A stretch of 64,000 nucleotides of DNA from Carya illinoinensis (lineage: Eukaryota > Streptophyta > Magnoliopsida > Fagales > Juglandaceae). Below, in pieces: positions 1 to 10,601 of the stretch. Both the position numbers and the translations under genes were made by a program. A model generated the notes under the pieces. The model was not told where the DNA came from, did no database searches, and was given only the letters and a program-made list of their open reading frames with translations. Position 1 is the stretch's first letter. Each line of letters starts with the position of its first letter. Where the stretch lies: the NCBI RefSeq assembly GCF_018687715.1, contig NC_056758.1, forward strand, positions 29,142,967-29,206,966, read 5' to 3'.

Positions 1-1378
1 AACACTTCAGTAGAATGGTGTTGCTAAAAGGCATAATTAGACTTTATTGGATATGGTTAGAAGTATGATAAGTAATTTTGCCTTACCCAATTCATTGTGA
101 AGTAATGTTATTAAGACGATAATGTATATCTTGAACCGTTTCCTAGTAAGTCAGTTCCAAAAACTCATTTCGAGTTATGGACCCATCGAACACCAAGTTT
201 AAGGCACATGCATGAACGAAGTTGTCCAACCAAAGCAAGACTTTATAACCCATATGAAAAGAAGTTGGATCCTAGAAAAATGACTGGATACTTTATTAGT
301 TACCAAGAGAAATCCAAATGGTATGAGTTCTATTGTCCTAATTATAGTTTGAGAATAGTAGAAATAGGAAATGCCAAATTCCTTGAACATGGCAAGATCG
401 GTGGAGCATGAAATCTAGAAATGTGATCTTTAAAGAAGTACGAGTTGATGTCCTTTTTCTAGTAACTTTAGAAAAGATAGTGGTTCATGTGACTAATCAT
501 TATAATTTTTTTTTATTACATGGAACAAGTAAATGATCATTCATCTCACAATGAAGACACTGCTTATGAACCAAATATGGAGTCACCAAAATGTGTAGTC
601 TTGTGCATATCTCAAAGAGATAGGAGACCTACCATTTCGGCATATTACATGGTGTATCTCTAAGAATTTGAATTTGATACTAGGACAAGTGAAGATCCAC
701 TAATGTTTTCACAAGTTCTAGAAAAAAGTGACTCTACTATTTGGATCAATTAAGAAAGAAAAATTGAAATCCATGAATCATAATCAAGTTTGGAATCTCG
801 TCGAATTGTTTGAAATGTATAAAAAATTCTGGTTGTTGATGGGTATTTAAGACAAAACGCAATTCAAAAGGCAAGATTGAATGATATAAGGTTAGACTTG
901 TTGCTAATAGTTTCACTCTAAAAGAAGGCATTGACTACAAAGATAATTTTCTTCGACATCTAAAATAGACATTTTGAAGATCATTATGACATTAGTGGCT
1001 AATTATGATTTAAAGTTACATTAGCTGGATGCCAAAATGATATTTTTAAATGGAATTTTGGATGAAAATGTCTGTATGGAGCAGGTAGAAGACTAATCAA
1101 AAAAGGACAAACGTCAATTAGTATGTAGACTCAGGAAATTAGTACATGGGCTTAAACAAGTCTCTTGACAATGGTATTTAAAGTTTAATAATACCATTAA
1201 TACATTTAGATTTAAGGAAAATATTTTTGATCGATATATATATATATATATATATTTGAAGGTAGTGGGAGTTGGTTTATGTTTATGATCTTGTATATTA
1301 ATATATCTTATTGGCCAATAGTGATCTTGGTATACTTTATGAAACCAAAGGCTTTCTCTCCATGAACTTTGCAATGAA
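1..1378 (+). pseudogene. Decayed Ty1/copia pol (integrase C-terminus to reverse transcriptase), truncated by gypsy insertion
   Basis: Pieces of a copia polyprotein read on the plus strand across several frames. Around 208-405 is the region after the integrase core, with PTKARLYNPYEKKLDPRKMT and a GYFI-type motif. Around 780-830 is NQVWNLVELFEM, the start of the reverse transcriptase region. Around 920 is EGIDYKDNF. At 1030-1090 the stretch DAKMIFLNGILDENVCMEQV matches the copia DVKTAFLNG block. At 1316-1370 DLGILYETKGFLSMNF is the segment just after the usual YVDD catalytic box, which itself is not readable because about 200 bp before it are scrambled and hold an (AT)n run at 1234-1254. Frameshifts and stops throughout make it non-functional. 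The reading stops exactly where the gypsy LTR begins at 1379. The continuation of the target is not found on the far side of that element. Confidence 0.8.
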
Positions 1379-3451
1379 TGTGACGCCCCCAAATCCCCAC
1401 GCCCGAACACAGGGAAATCTAGACGTCCGGATGGTGACAACCCGGGTCACCATCCTATCGACGGGTGCCAAATGTGTGCAAGGCAACATATGTGCACAAA
1501 GAAACACGCAGCGGATAAAGAAAGTCATAACTAAGTACCAGAATTTTTCTTAACGTAATACAAGCTGTTTAAAACATACATAAATAAAATATTACAAAAA
1601 CACAAATACAGTTTTAAACCAAATATAAAGCATAGCATCAGCAACTCGGCGGAGCCGCATCCTCGGGCTCAGCCTCCTCCTTTTCGTCCTCCAACTCTGC
1701 ACCAAAAGCTACGGAACCAAAAATAGTACCGCAGGTAAGTAAAACCCAAACACTACCAGATAAAAACACATAGAACTCAAACAAAATGCATGAAGCATGC
1801 CCGATGCACAAAACCCAAAAACATAATTTTCCACACACGCCAAAAATCACATTTGGCCCAAAAACACTTCTTTTCCAAAAACCACGCCAAAAGTCACATT
1901 TGGCCGTTACTCATCTCAAACCAAAAACCATTTTATCCGTATGCGCCATAACCTCCCCTAAGGGTCATCCGCACACCCTGGCTCCAGTGCCACACCGCAG
2001 AGTACCACCACGCATGTGACACCTAACGAGCGATGCCCAGTTCCACGCCCCGCGTGTTCGTAGCCAAGCATCCTCTAGCCCTCACCAGCGAAGGGCCACA
2101 GAGTCGGTGCGTAGAGCGATGCCCGGTTCTGCGCCCGGCGTGTTCGTAGCCAAGCAACCCCTAGCCCCCGCTCCCGTCGTCTAGCGACAACCCAGGGGAC
2201 ATCACTCAGTTTATTCCGCTTCCGAGTGACCAGAGGAGCTCCACCGAGATAATACCCCATCCCGGCTTGGGGTCGTGATACACACGCACCCGTAAGACCA
2301 TTTACGCCAATACACAGGCTTTTCACACTATTTCACAACACACGTGCATGCACCATGCAATGCCATAACAATGCATGATAAAATAATCCAACAACATAAA
2401 TCAAATAAACAGGCAACTCCGTCCTCCATCCATCCGACCCCAGAACTCCTCGGACTCAGTCCGGAATCAACCAACCAGCAGATAAAATTATTGAATGAGC
2501 AATATATTTTTAAATCTGAAAATAGGGTTTGGAAAATACTTACAGCGCTATATGGCAATTTTAGAAAACGCGCGGCGTTGCAAACGGCAGAGAAAAAGCA
2601 ACGTCACAGTGAAAATTCACTGTGGCCGTGGGTTGTGAAAAATTCACTTTTGAACGGGGACAAACTAGGGCTTGGGATCGATAGGGAATGGTCTAGGGAT
2701 GATTCTGAAACTATTGGAAGTGGTGGTTGGCCGTGGGTGGCGGCAGAAACGGCGGTGGGAGGCCGGATTTCCCAAAAAGGAAAGCTAGCTCGTAGGAGCT
2801 GTTCCGGTGGTCGTTGGAGGCCGGAAATAGGTGGGTTAGGATGGCAAGGGACCGGTGATGAAGTGGTGAAGAAATGGTGGCCGGAGGTGGAGCGACGGCG
2901 GCGGATCGGAGCCAAAGCCGTGCGGGCTTCAAAGGGATTTTCTGGCCAAACGGCCGATCGGTTGGGGGTGAGTTTCGGTGGGGAGGTGCGCCGGAGGAAG
3001 ACGAACCGAACGGTACCGGCGGTGAGCCGCACGGTGGCCGGACGGCAGTAGATCGGGGGTGAGAGGCTTCCGGCGTGAGGGAGAGAGAAGAGAGAGAGAG
3101 AGGCCGGGGGGGTCGACGCGGGGAGAGAGAGGGAAAAAGAAAAGAAAGAAAAAAAAAAGAAAAAGAAAGGAAAAAGAAAGAAGGAAAAAGAGAAAAAGGA
3201 AAAAGAAAAGGAAAAGGGAAATAGATGTAGGGAAAAGACGAGGTCTAATCCTCAGTCCGGGAAAAACAACACTAAACCGCCGCGAAGATATTAAAAACCA
3301 CAAAACAACTAAAAGAAATAAAACACAACATCAATTAAATTAAAAACTAACAATTTTTAAAACGCAAATAAATTAAAATAAATAACTAATATATTAATTA
3401 AAATAAAAACAACCATTTCAGTGAAAATACACTCAAAAGCGGGTCATCACA
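1379..3451 (-). repeat. 3' LTR of the Tekay-type element
   Basis: Begins TGTGACGCCCCCAAATCC and ends TCATCACA on the plus strand, so it has TG...CA ends. It is 2073 bp and matches 8541-10601 throughout. It contains a GC-rich middle (about 2700-3060) and a strongly purine-biased tract at about 3080-3235. The last five bases before it are ATGAA; no matching duplication is available because the right side runs into internal sequence. Long open frames inside it (for example 2344-3051) occur in both LTR copies and resemble no protein I know. Confidence 0.92.
3080..3235 (+). repeat. Purine-only tract in the LTR
   Basis: About 150 bases composed almost entirely of A and G on the plus strand, first GAGAGA then AAAAGAAAG-type, broken by a short CG-containing patch near 3103-3121. 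The same tract is present in the other LTR at about 10228-10378. In the element's own sense direction it is a polypyrimidine run. Confidence 0.85.
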
Positions 3452-3464
3452 TCCTCTCCTCCTT
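3452..3464 (-). other. Polypurine tract of the Tekay-type element
   Basis: Minus strand reads AAGGAGGAGAGGA immediately before the LTR start, the expected position of the plus-strand primer for reverse transcription. The same tract stands at 10602-10614 next to the second LTR. Confidence 0.85.
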
Positions 3465-3570
3465 AAAAACAAATTTTGTCCTCGAAATTTGCAGATCAAC
3501 CACCAACTTAAAGCAAGCCACAAGAAAGCACATAAACCAACTGTGATCAAGATTAAGATACATACCTTCT

Positions 3571-3894
3571 CTATTCGAGCAAGTACGGGTACTGCTCCCT
3601 CATGTCCGCTGCTCGCTCCCAAGAGAAGTCTTGAGCTAACAGATCTCCCCAAGCCACTTTAACCAAAGGTATCGTCTTGGACCTCAGCTGTTGCTCCTTC
3701 CAATCCAAGATCTGCGACGGAACAACTTCATAAGTGAGATCCGGTTGCAACTGAATACCCGCTGGGTCGACGAAGCGTGGCTCTTGCGGTCCAAAGCTCT
3801 TCTTCAAGGATGATACGTGAAAGACATCATGAACATTTCCAAAATAATCTGGCAAAGCAACTCTATAGGCGACGGACCCTACTCTCTCCAGAAT
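3571..3894 (-). pseudogene. Polyprotein C-terminus with chromodomain-like tail
   Basis: Encodes the end of the integrase and a tail with DVFHVSSLKK, then YEVVPSQILDWKEQQLRSK and VKVAWGDLLAQDFSWERAAD, the chromodomain-like pattern of Tekay/Del chromoviruses thought to direct integration to chromatin. The frame is continuous with integrase apart from a TAG stop at 3895-3897. The duplicate copy at 10721-11299 has CAG (Gln) at the same codon, which shows that TAG is a later C-to-T change. The reading ends at a normal stop near 3571, about 120 bp before the polypurine tract. Confidence 0.85.
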
Positions 3895-4869
3895 CTAAAA
3901 AGGGCCGACGTACCTCGGATCTAGCTTCCTCTTCTTACCAAAACGCTTAACACCTCTCATGGGAGAGACTTTAAGGTAAACCCAATCACCAACTTCAAAA
4001 GAAAACTCTCTCCTCCTGGTACCAGCGTAGCTTTTCTGGCGACTCTGCGCTGCCGCCATTTTATCTCTGATGATCCGGACTTGGCTTTGCATCTCTAGAA
4101 TTATTCCGGGTCCGATTACCCTACTCTCTCCAACTTCATCCCAACACAAGGGCGACCTGCACTTTCTCCCATAAAGAGTTTCATAGGGAGCCATCTGAAT
4201 GGTCGCATGGAAGCTGTTATTGTATGCAAACTCGATGAGCGGCAAATGATTTTCCCAACTCCCTTGGAATTCCATGACACATGCTCGCAACATGTCTTCC
4301 AGGGTCTGAATGGTGCGCTCTGACTGGCCGTCTGTCTGCGGGTGATAAGCAGTACTGAACTTCAACTTAGTACCCAAAGCTGCCTACAAACTCTTCCAGA
4401 ACTGCGACGTAAACCTCGGGTCTCAATCCGACACTATACTCTTTGGTATGCCGTGTAGCCGCACTATCTCTTTGACATACAAACAGGTCAACTTACCTAA
4501 AGAGTCGGTGTTATTAACAGGCAAAAAATGAGCACTCTTCGTTAACCGGTCCACAATCACCCAAACAGAATTCTTCCCACTAGGCGTTCTCGGCAAACCC
4601 ACTACAAAGTCCATCGTGATGTCATCCCACTTCCACTCAGGAATAGGGAGGGGTTGGAGCATACCTGCAGGTCTCTGATGCTCGGCCTTTACCTGACGAC
4701 ATGTGTGGCATTTCTCAACATATAAGGCAACGTTCTTCTTCATTCCATCCCACCAGTAATTTTTCTTCAAGTCCCGATACATCTTTGTACTACCGGGATG
4801 AACTGAATAAGGGGCCGCATGAGCTTCCGCCATGATCCGCAATTTGAATTCAGAGTCCTTGGGGACCAC
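3895..4869 (-). pseudogene. Integrase domain of the Tekay-type element, with premature stops
   Basis: The zinc-binding N-terminus reads H-(x)-H...CHTCRQVK, followed by the catalytic core with MDFVVGLPRTPSGKNS, the strand VWVIVDRLTKSAHFLPV and the [15 protein letters not shown] block with the downstream Glu. It inserts reverse-transcribed cDNA into the genome. The frame is uniform, but TGA at 4423-4425 falls in the SIVSD-x-DPRF block where Arg is expected, and TAG at 4384-4386 is where Gln is expected. Both are single C-to-T transitions. It is non-functional as it stands, but recently so, because the flanking protein sequence is intact. Confidence 0.9.
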
Positions 4870-4884
4870 TCTGCGATCTCGGAA

Positions 4885-6678
4885 CTAAAGTATCCCATCG
4901 TTATCCATGCTATAATGCAACGGCCCTCGAGATTTTCTGACTCTTTTCCTGATGTTCAGCAGCTTCGGATCCTTTCTTTGGAGAGTTTTCAATTCTTCAA
5001 AATCAGTTACCCGAATATCAAGAACTGAAGACAAAATCTCCACTTGCTGCGAACTCTCTATAAGGAGCCTTCTCATCCCACATAGCAACGAATCCAATTC
5101 TGACGGCTCGGCTTCATCTTCCAAGTGTGACTTCCGGCTCAAAGCATCAGCAACTTGGTACTTGATCTCACACTGATAGTCACTGATTAGCTCCAGCCAT
5201 CGCCTCTGCCTCATATTCAGATTTTTCTGGGAAAACAAATGCTTCAAGCTCTTGTGATCAGTAAATACCTCGCAAGCTTCCCCATACAAGAAGTGTCGCC
5301 AGATTTTGAGAACAAAAACAATCGCAGCCAATTCTAGATCGTGCGTCGGATAATTCTTCTCATGGTCCTTTAGCTGACGAGATGCATAGGCTACAACCCG
5401 TCCTTCCTGCATAAGGACACAACCCAACCCAAACTTAGACGCATCACTGAAGACTACAAATGGCTTATGCGGTTCTGGGAGCGCTAACACTGGTGCCGTC
5501 GTCAACCTGTTCTTTAATTCCTGGAAGCTTCTCTCACATTTCTCTGACCAAACAAATTCTGTATTCTTCCGAGTCAAAGCTGTGAGAGGTCCGGATAGGC
5601 GAGCAAAACCCTCTACAAATCTTCGGTAGTATCCGGCGAGCCCCAAGAAACTCCTGACCTCGCGCACTGTAGTCGGGCGCTGCCATGACAAAATGGCTTC
5701 TACCTTACTAGGATCAACCGCTACTCCGTCTCGGGAAATTACATGCCCAAGGAATTTAACTTCTTCCAACCAGAATTCACACTTGCTGAGCTTGGCGTAT
5801 AGCTGGTGTTCTCTCAATCTCTCAAGTACCAGACTAAGATGATACACATGCTCTTCAACATCTCGGGAATAGATCAGTATATCATCAATAAATACTACCA
5901 CAAAGGAATCCAGATAAGGCCGAAACACTCGATTCATTAAATCCATGAAAGCTGCAGGGGCATTAGCTAACCCAAACGGCATCACCTTAAATTCATAATG
6001 CCCATACCTCGACCTGAAAGCAGTTTTAGGCACATCCTGGTCTCTGATTCTCAGCTGGTAGTATCCCGACCCCAGATCAATTTTTGAGAACACGGCTGCT
6101 CCTTGAAGCTGGTCAAATAAATCATCAATCCGCGGGAGAGGATATTTATTTTTGATGGTCACCTTGTTCAATTCCCGATAATCAATGTACATACGGAGGG
6201 TTCCATCTTTCTTTTTAACAAATAAAACTGGTGCACCCCACGGCGACGTACTAGGCTGAATAAATCTCTTCTCTACCAGTTCTTGTAACTGAGTCTTCAA
6301 CTCTTTCAATTCAGCCGGTGCCATGCGATAAGGAGCTTTATGCACAGGAGCCGCTCCAGGTTCCAAGTCTATAACAAATTCCATCTCTCGCACAGGGGGT
6401 AGTCCGGGCAAGTCATCCACAAACACATCGGGGAATTCTTCCACAACTGGAATGTCTGCCAAAGACTTCTTCTCAGACGGCGTGGACACAATCTCTCTTC
6501 TTGCTTGAATCGCCGATATAATTATCGGCTTTTCTTTTAATTTACTCCCCGTAAATTCCAGACAATCACCATCTGGAAGCTGAAAGCTAATTATCCGACT
6601 TCTGCAATTAATACTCGCAGAATATCGGTATAGCCAATCCATCCCGAGGATGATGTCGAAGCCCAATAGCTTGAACAC
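4885..6678 (-). pseudogene. Reverse transcriptase and RNase H of the Tekay-type element
   Basis: An open frame of about 597 codons. RT blocks in order include the LPRIDD motif, GYYQLRI, the [10 protein letters not shown] block and the catalytic [12 protein letters not shown] (FIDD at about residue 262). RNase H starts near residue 410 with [14 protein letters not shown] and continues through [13 protein letters not shown] and [11 protein letters not shown]. It copies element RNA into DNA and removes the template. Upstream it is separated from protease by a 1-base frameshift near 6675, and downstream by a TAG at 4885-4887 in the linker to integrase. The apparent first codon is GTG, an artefact of the shift, not a start. 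The domain itself looks complete. Confidence 0.92.
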
Positions 6679-6901
6679 ACCAAATCAGCATCCAAGAACC
6701 TTCCCTCAAAATTTAACGGGCATCCCAAAGCAACCTTGGAACACCACACCATCTCACCATCGGGTAGAGCCACTACCATAGACTTCGGCAACGGTTCCGT
6801 GATCAAATTACACACCCGAGCAAACGTGGAAGATACAAACGACTGTGAAGCACCGGAATCAAACAAAGTACAAGCATAAAACTCATACAAATGGACTCTT
6901 C
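6591..6901 (-). pseudogene. Aspartic protease domain of the Tekay-type element (second exon side)
   Basis: Reads GRVHLYEFYACTLFDSGASQ, with the DSGA active-site motif of retroviral-type proteases, then SFVSSTFARVCNL. It cleaves the gag-pol polyprotein. The reading frame is joined to the nucleocapsid frame by removing a putative 96-nt intron (6902-6997). It runs until about 6675, where a missing base moves the reading to the RT frame at the conserved [18 protein letters not shown] stretch. Confidence 0.85.
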
Positions 6902-6997
6902 CTGAACCAAACACATCAACCCATGAAATCCAAAAAGCAAAGAATAAACCACATACACCAAAAATTAAATCCAACTTAAAATTAAATTAATCCATAC
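6902..6997 (-). other. Putative spliced intron between nucleocapsid and protease
   Basis: The minus strand has ACAG|GTATGG at the left junction and GGTTCAG|GA at the right. The segment is AT-rich, 96 nt long and contains an in-frame TAA (6987-6989). Joining the flanks gives GVITG-RVHLYEFYACTLFDSG, the sequence expected at this place in related elements, with Gly split across the junction. Read unspliced, the insert gives a hydrophobic peptide with no counterpart. Splicing is inferred; no transcript data are available. Confidence 0.6.
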
Positions 6998-8230
6998 CTG
7001 TAATTACTCCAGCATCATGGGTCGCTGGCGCCTCATCATCCACTTCTCCGGGTGTGACAGCATAAACCCGGGCTTGCACTGCTTGTCTCGGGTTGGTTCT
7101 TCCACCGTGTCTACCTCCACGGCTTCCTTGAACTCTGACGGGGCAATCCCGAGCGATATGTCCCACTTGGCCGCACCGGTAACACTGGGGTCCGCTACTC
7201 ATCCGACACTCGCCCTCATGAGCTCTATTACAAGCTCCACAAATAGGCACCCGTCCTCCCATACGAACACCTGAGGACGTTTGAGGTCAAGTTCCGGTCC
7301 GTTGAACAAACTTCTGGGGCAAACCCGAGCTGCTTCCTTCACCAGAAAACTCCGCCTCTTATGCCCTGGAGGGGAGCCCACACTCAGATTATTTTCCCGC
7401 TCCACAAAGGTGGCCACATCCACTAATTCCTAAAAAGTGGATATTCGATGGCTGACCACCATACGGCGTATGTCATGGCGTAGCCCCTCCTGAAAACGAT
7501 CTGCTCGCATCTCCTCAGTGGCGACAAGGTGAGGAGCAAATCGCTCAAGTTCTATGAACCTCCGGGCGTATTGTTCCACTGTCGCGCCCCCTTGGACCAG
7601 ATTGGAGAACTCTCTTGCCTTTTGCTTTCTTACCGATGCGGGAAAGAAGCGGTCATTGAACTCCTTCTTGAAACGCTGCCAGGTCACCGCAGCGAAAGAT
7701 CCCAGTTCAGATTCCAGCATCACCCTCTTGGTATCCCACCAATCAGAAGCGGTACCTTGCAAGAGATAGCTGGCGTAGAGTACTTGTTGTGCCTCAGTGC
7801 ATCCACACACCTCAAAGGTTTTCTCCAGATCTTTGATCCATTTTCCAGCCTGAAGTGGATCCTCATTTCCAGTGAAGTGTGGAGTCCTATGCGCCAGGAA
7901 GCGCTCATAGGTGCATCCGGCTTGCACCATGCTACTGGACCCTCCTGGATACATCCAAGGCCCTCCCTGATATGGCCAAGGACCTCCCGGTTGTGGCCAA
8001 AACCCTCCTTGTTGTGGACAAGGCCCTCTTGATGGTGGACAAGGCTCTCCTGATGGTGGCCAGGGACCCCCTTGTTGTGGCCAAGGTCCTTGTTGTGGCC
8101 AAGGCCCTGTCTGTTGAGACCTCGCGCTCTGCTGCATAAATTTCATCATCTGCCATATTGCTTCGGCTATGGAGTCATCCCTGGAGGTATTGTCCCGTGG
8201 TTCCTGAGTAGATTTCCTTGGTCTCCCCAT
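6998..8230 (-). pseudogene. Gag with CCHC zinc knuckle, broken by two stops and a frameshift
   Basis: The likely start is the ATG at 8228-8230 (MGRPRKSTQ), since the codons upstream are a T-rich leader. Near the N-terminus is a Trp/Pro/Gln-rich stretch of imperfect GPWPQQG-like units, followed by the capsid-type domain (GTASDWWDTK, WQRFKKEFNDRFFP, YARRFIELERFAPH). The nucleocapsid has CYRCGQVGHIARDC, a CCHC knuckle that binds element RNA. Damage: TAG at 7430-7432, a frameshift near 7365 and TGA at 7287-7289. The two stops fit C-to-T changes at Gln and Arg codons. Confidence 0.88.
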
Positions 8231-8526
8231 TCTCCTGCCACAACACCACTCTTGACCCTCCTTTAAGAAAACAAATAAAACCATCATAAAACCAACAACC
8301 AACAAAACAAAACCAAAGACCAACACCACATCACACCAAAACAAAAGAAACAACTTGCAAATACATAACCAAATAAATAAAAACAAACAAACAAGCTCAA
8401 ACAAATAAAACAAATAAAATAACTGTACTTAACATAATTTTTTTAAAACACAACTTAAAAAAAAAAAAAAAAAAAAAACATTCTGGTACTACCTACTGGA
8501 CATGTGGTTTTACCCAGAGCCAAACC
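8231..8526 (-). other. 5' leader of the Tekay-type element
   Basis: About 300 bp between the primer site and the gag ATG. On the plus strand it is A/C-rich and contains a 20-base A run at about 8459-8478. No reading frame in it can be supported. A frame open to 8413 translates only to a hydrophobic, T-derived peptide. Confidence 0.6.
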
Positions 8527-8538
8527 GCTCTGATACCA
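8527..8538 (-). other. Primer binding site for tRNA-iMet
   Basis: The minus strand reads TGGTATCAGAGC, the standard complement of the initiator-Met tRNA 3' end used by many plant LTR retrotransposons, two bases from the LTR edge. Confidence 0.92.
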
Positions 8539-8540
8539 CC

Positions 8541-10601
8541 TGTGACGCCCCCAAATCCCCACGCCCGAACACGGGGAAATCGAGACGTCCGGATGGTGAC
8601 AACCCGGGTCACCATCCTATCGACGGGTGCCAAGTGTGTGCAAGGCAACATATGTGCACAAAGAAACACGCAGCGGATAAAGAAAGTCATAACTAAGTAC
8701 CAGAATTTTTCTTAACGTAATACAAGCTGTTTAAAACATACATAAATAAAATATTACAAAAACACAAATACAGTTTTAAACCAAATATAAAGCATAGCAT
8801 CAGCAACCCGGCGGAGCCGCATCCTCGGGCTCAGCCTCATCCTCTTCGTCCTCCAACTCTGCACCAAAAGCTACGGAACCAAAAATGGTACCGCAGGTAA
8901 GTAAAACCCAAACACTACCAGATAAAAACACATAGAACTCAAACAAAATGCATGAAGCATGCCCGATGCACAAAACCCAAAAACATAATTTTCCACACAG
9001 GCCAAAAATCCCATTTGGCCCAAAAACACTTCTTTTCCAAAAACCACGCCAAAAGTCACATTTGGCCGTTACTCATCTCAAACCAAAAACCATTTTATCC
9101 GTATGCGCCATGACCTCCCCTAGGGGTCATCCGCACACCCTGGCTCCAGTGCCACACCGCAGAGTACCACCACGCATGTGACACCTAACGAGCGATGCCC
9201 AGTTCCACACCCCGCGTGTTTGTAGCCAAGCATCCTCTAGCCCTCACCAGCGAAGGGCCACGGAGTCGGTGCGTAGAGCGATGCCCGGTTCCGCGCCCGG
9301 CGCGCTCGTCGCCAAGCAACCCCTAGCCCCCGCTCCCGTCGTCTAGCGACAACCCAGGGGACATCACTCAGTTTATTCCGCTTCCGAGTGACCAGAGGAG
9401 CTCCACCGAGATAATACCCCATCCCGGCTTAGGGTCTTGATACACACGCACCCGTAAGACCATTTACGCCAATACACAGGCTTTTCACACTATTTTACAA
9501 CATACGTGCATGCACCATGCAATGCCATAACAATGCATAGTAAAATAATCCAACAACATAAATCAAATAAACAGGCAACTCCGTCCTCCATCCATCCGAC
9601 CCCCGAACTCCTCGGACTCAGTCCGGAATCAACCAACCAGCAGATAAAATTATTGAATGAGCAATATATTTTTAAATCTGAAAATAGGGTTTGGAAAATA
9701 CTTACAGCGCTAAATGGCAATTTTAGAAAACACGCGGCGTTGCAAACGGCGGAGAAAAAGCAACGTCACAGTGAAAATTCACTGTGGCCGTGGGTTGTGA
9801 AAAACCCACTTTTGAAAGGGGATAAACTAGGGCTTGGGATGGATAGGGAATGGTCTAGGGATGATTGTGAAGCTATTGGAAGTGGTGGTTGGCCGTGGGT
9901 GGCGGCAGAAACGGCGATGGAAGGCCGGATTTCCCAAAAGGAAAGCTAGCTCGTAGGAGCTGTTCCGGTGGTCGTTGGAGGCCGGAAATAGGTGGGTTAG
10001 GATGGCAAGGGACCGGTGATGAAGTGGTGAAGAAATGGTGGCCGGAGGTGGAGCGACGGCGGCGGATCGGAGCCAAAGCCGTGCGGGCTTCAAAGGGATT
10101 TTCAGGCCAAACGGCCGGCTGGTTGGGGGTGAGTTTCGGTGGGGAGGTGCGCCGGAGGGAGACGAACCGAACGGTACCGGCGGTGAGCCAGACGGCGGTA
10201 GATCGGGGGTGAGAGGCTTCCGGCGTGAGGGAGAGAGAAGAGAGAGAGAGGCCGGGGGGGGTCGACGCGGGGAGAGAGAGGGAAAAAGAAAAGAAAGAAA
10301 AAAAAAAGAAAAAGAAAGGAAAAAGAAAGAAGGAAAAAGAGAAAAAGGAAAAAGAAAAGGAAAAAAGGAAAAAGATGTAGGGAAAAGACGAGGTCTAATC
10401 CTCAGTCCGGGAAAAACAACACTAAACCGCCGCGAAGATATTAAAAACTACAAAACAACTAAAAGAAATAAAACGCAACATCAATTAAATTAAAAACTAA
10501 CAATTTTTAAAACGCAAATAAATTAAAATAAATAACTAATATATTAATTAAAATAAAAACAACCATTTCAGCGAAAATACACTCAAAAGCGGGTCATCAC
10601 A
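8541..10601 (-). repeat. 5' LTR of the Tekay-type element
   Basis: 2061 bp, same ends as the left LTR, with scattered substitutions and short indels (for example in the purine tract). In the compound it serves as the 5' LTR of the complete internal region and at the same time as the 3' LTR of the truncated copy to the right. Confidence 0.92.

Noticed and set aside
2344..3051. 235-codon plus-strand frame and overlapping minus-strand frames in the gypsy LTR (also 9506-10212)
   Set aside because: They lie wholly inside LTRs, are shared by both LTR copies with frame-changing differences, overlap each other in opposite strands and resemble no protein. GC- and purine-rich bias explains their length.
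8231..8413. Gag frame extended upstream to 8413, giving a membrane-like N-terminus
   Set aside because: The extra part is the translation of a T-rich leader. The gag proteins of this lineage begin near MGRPRK and the ATG at 8230 fits.
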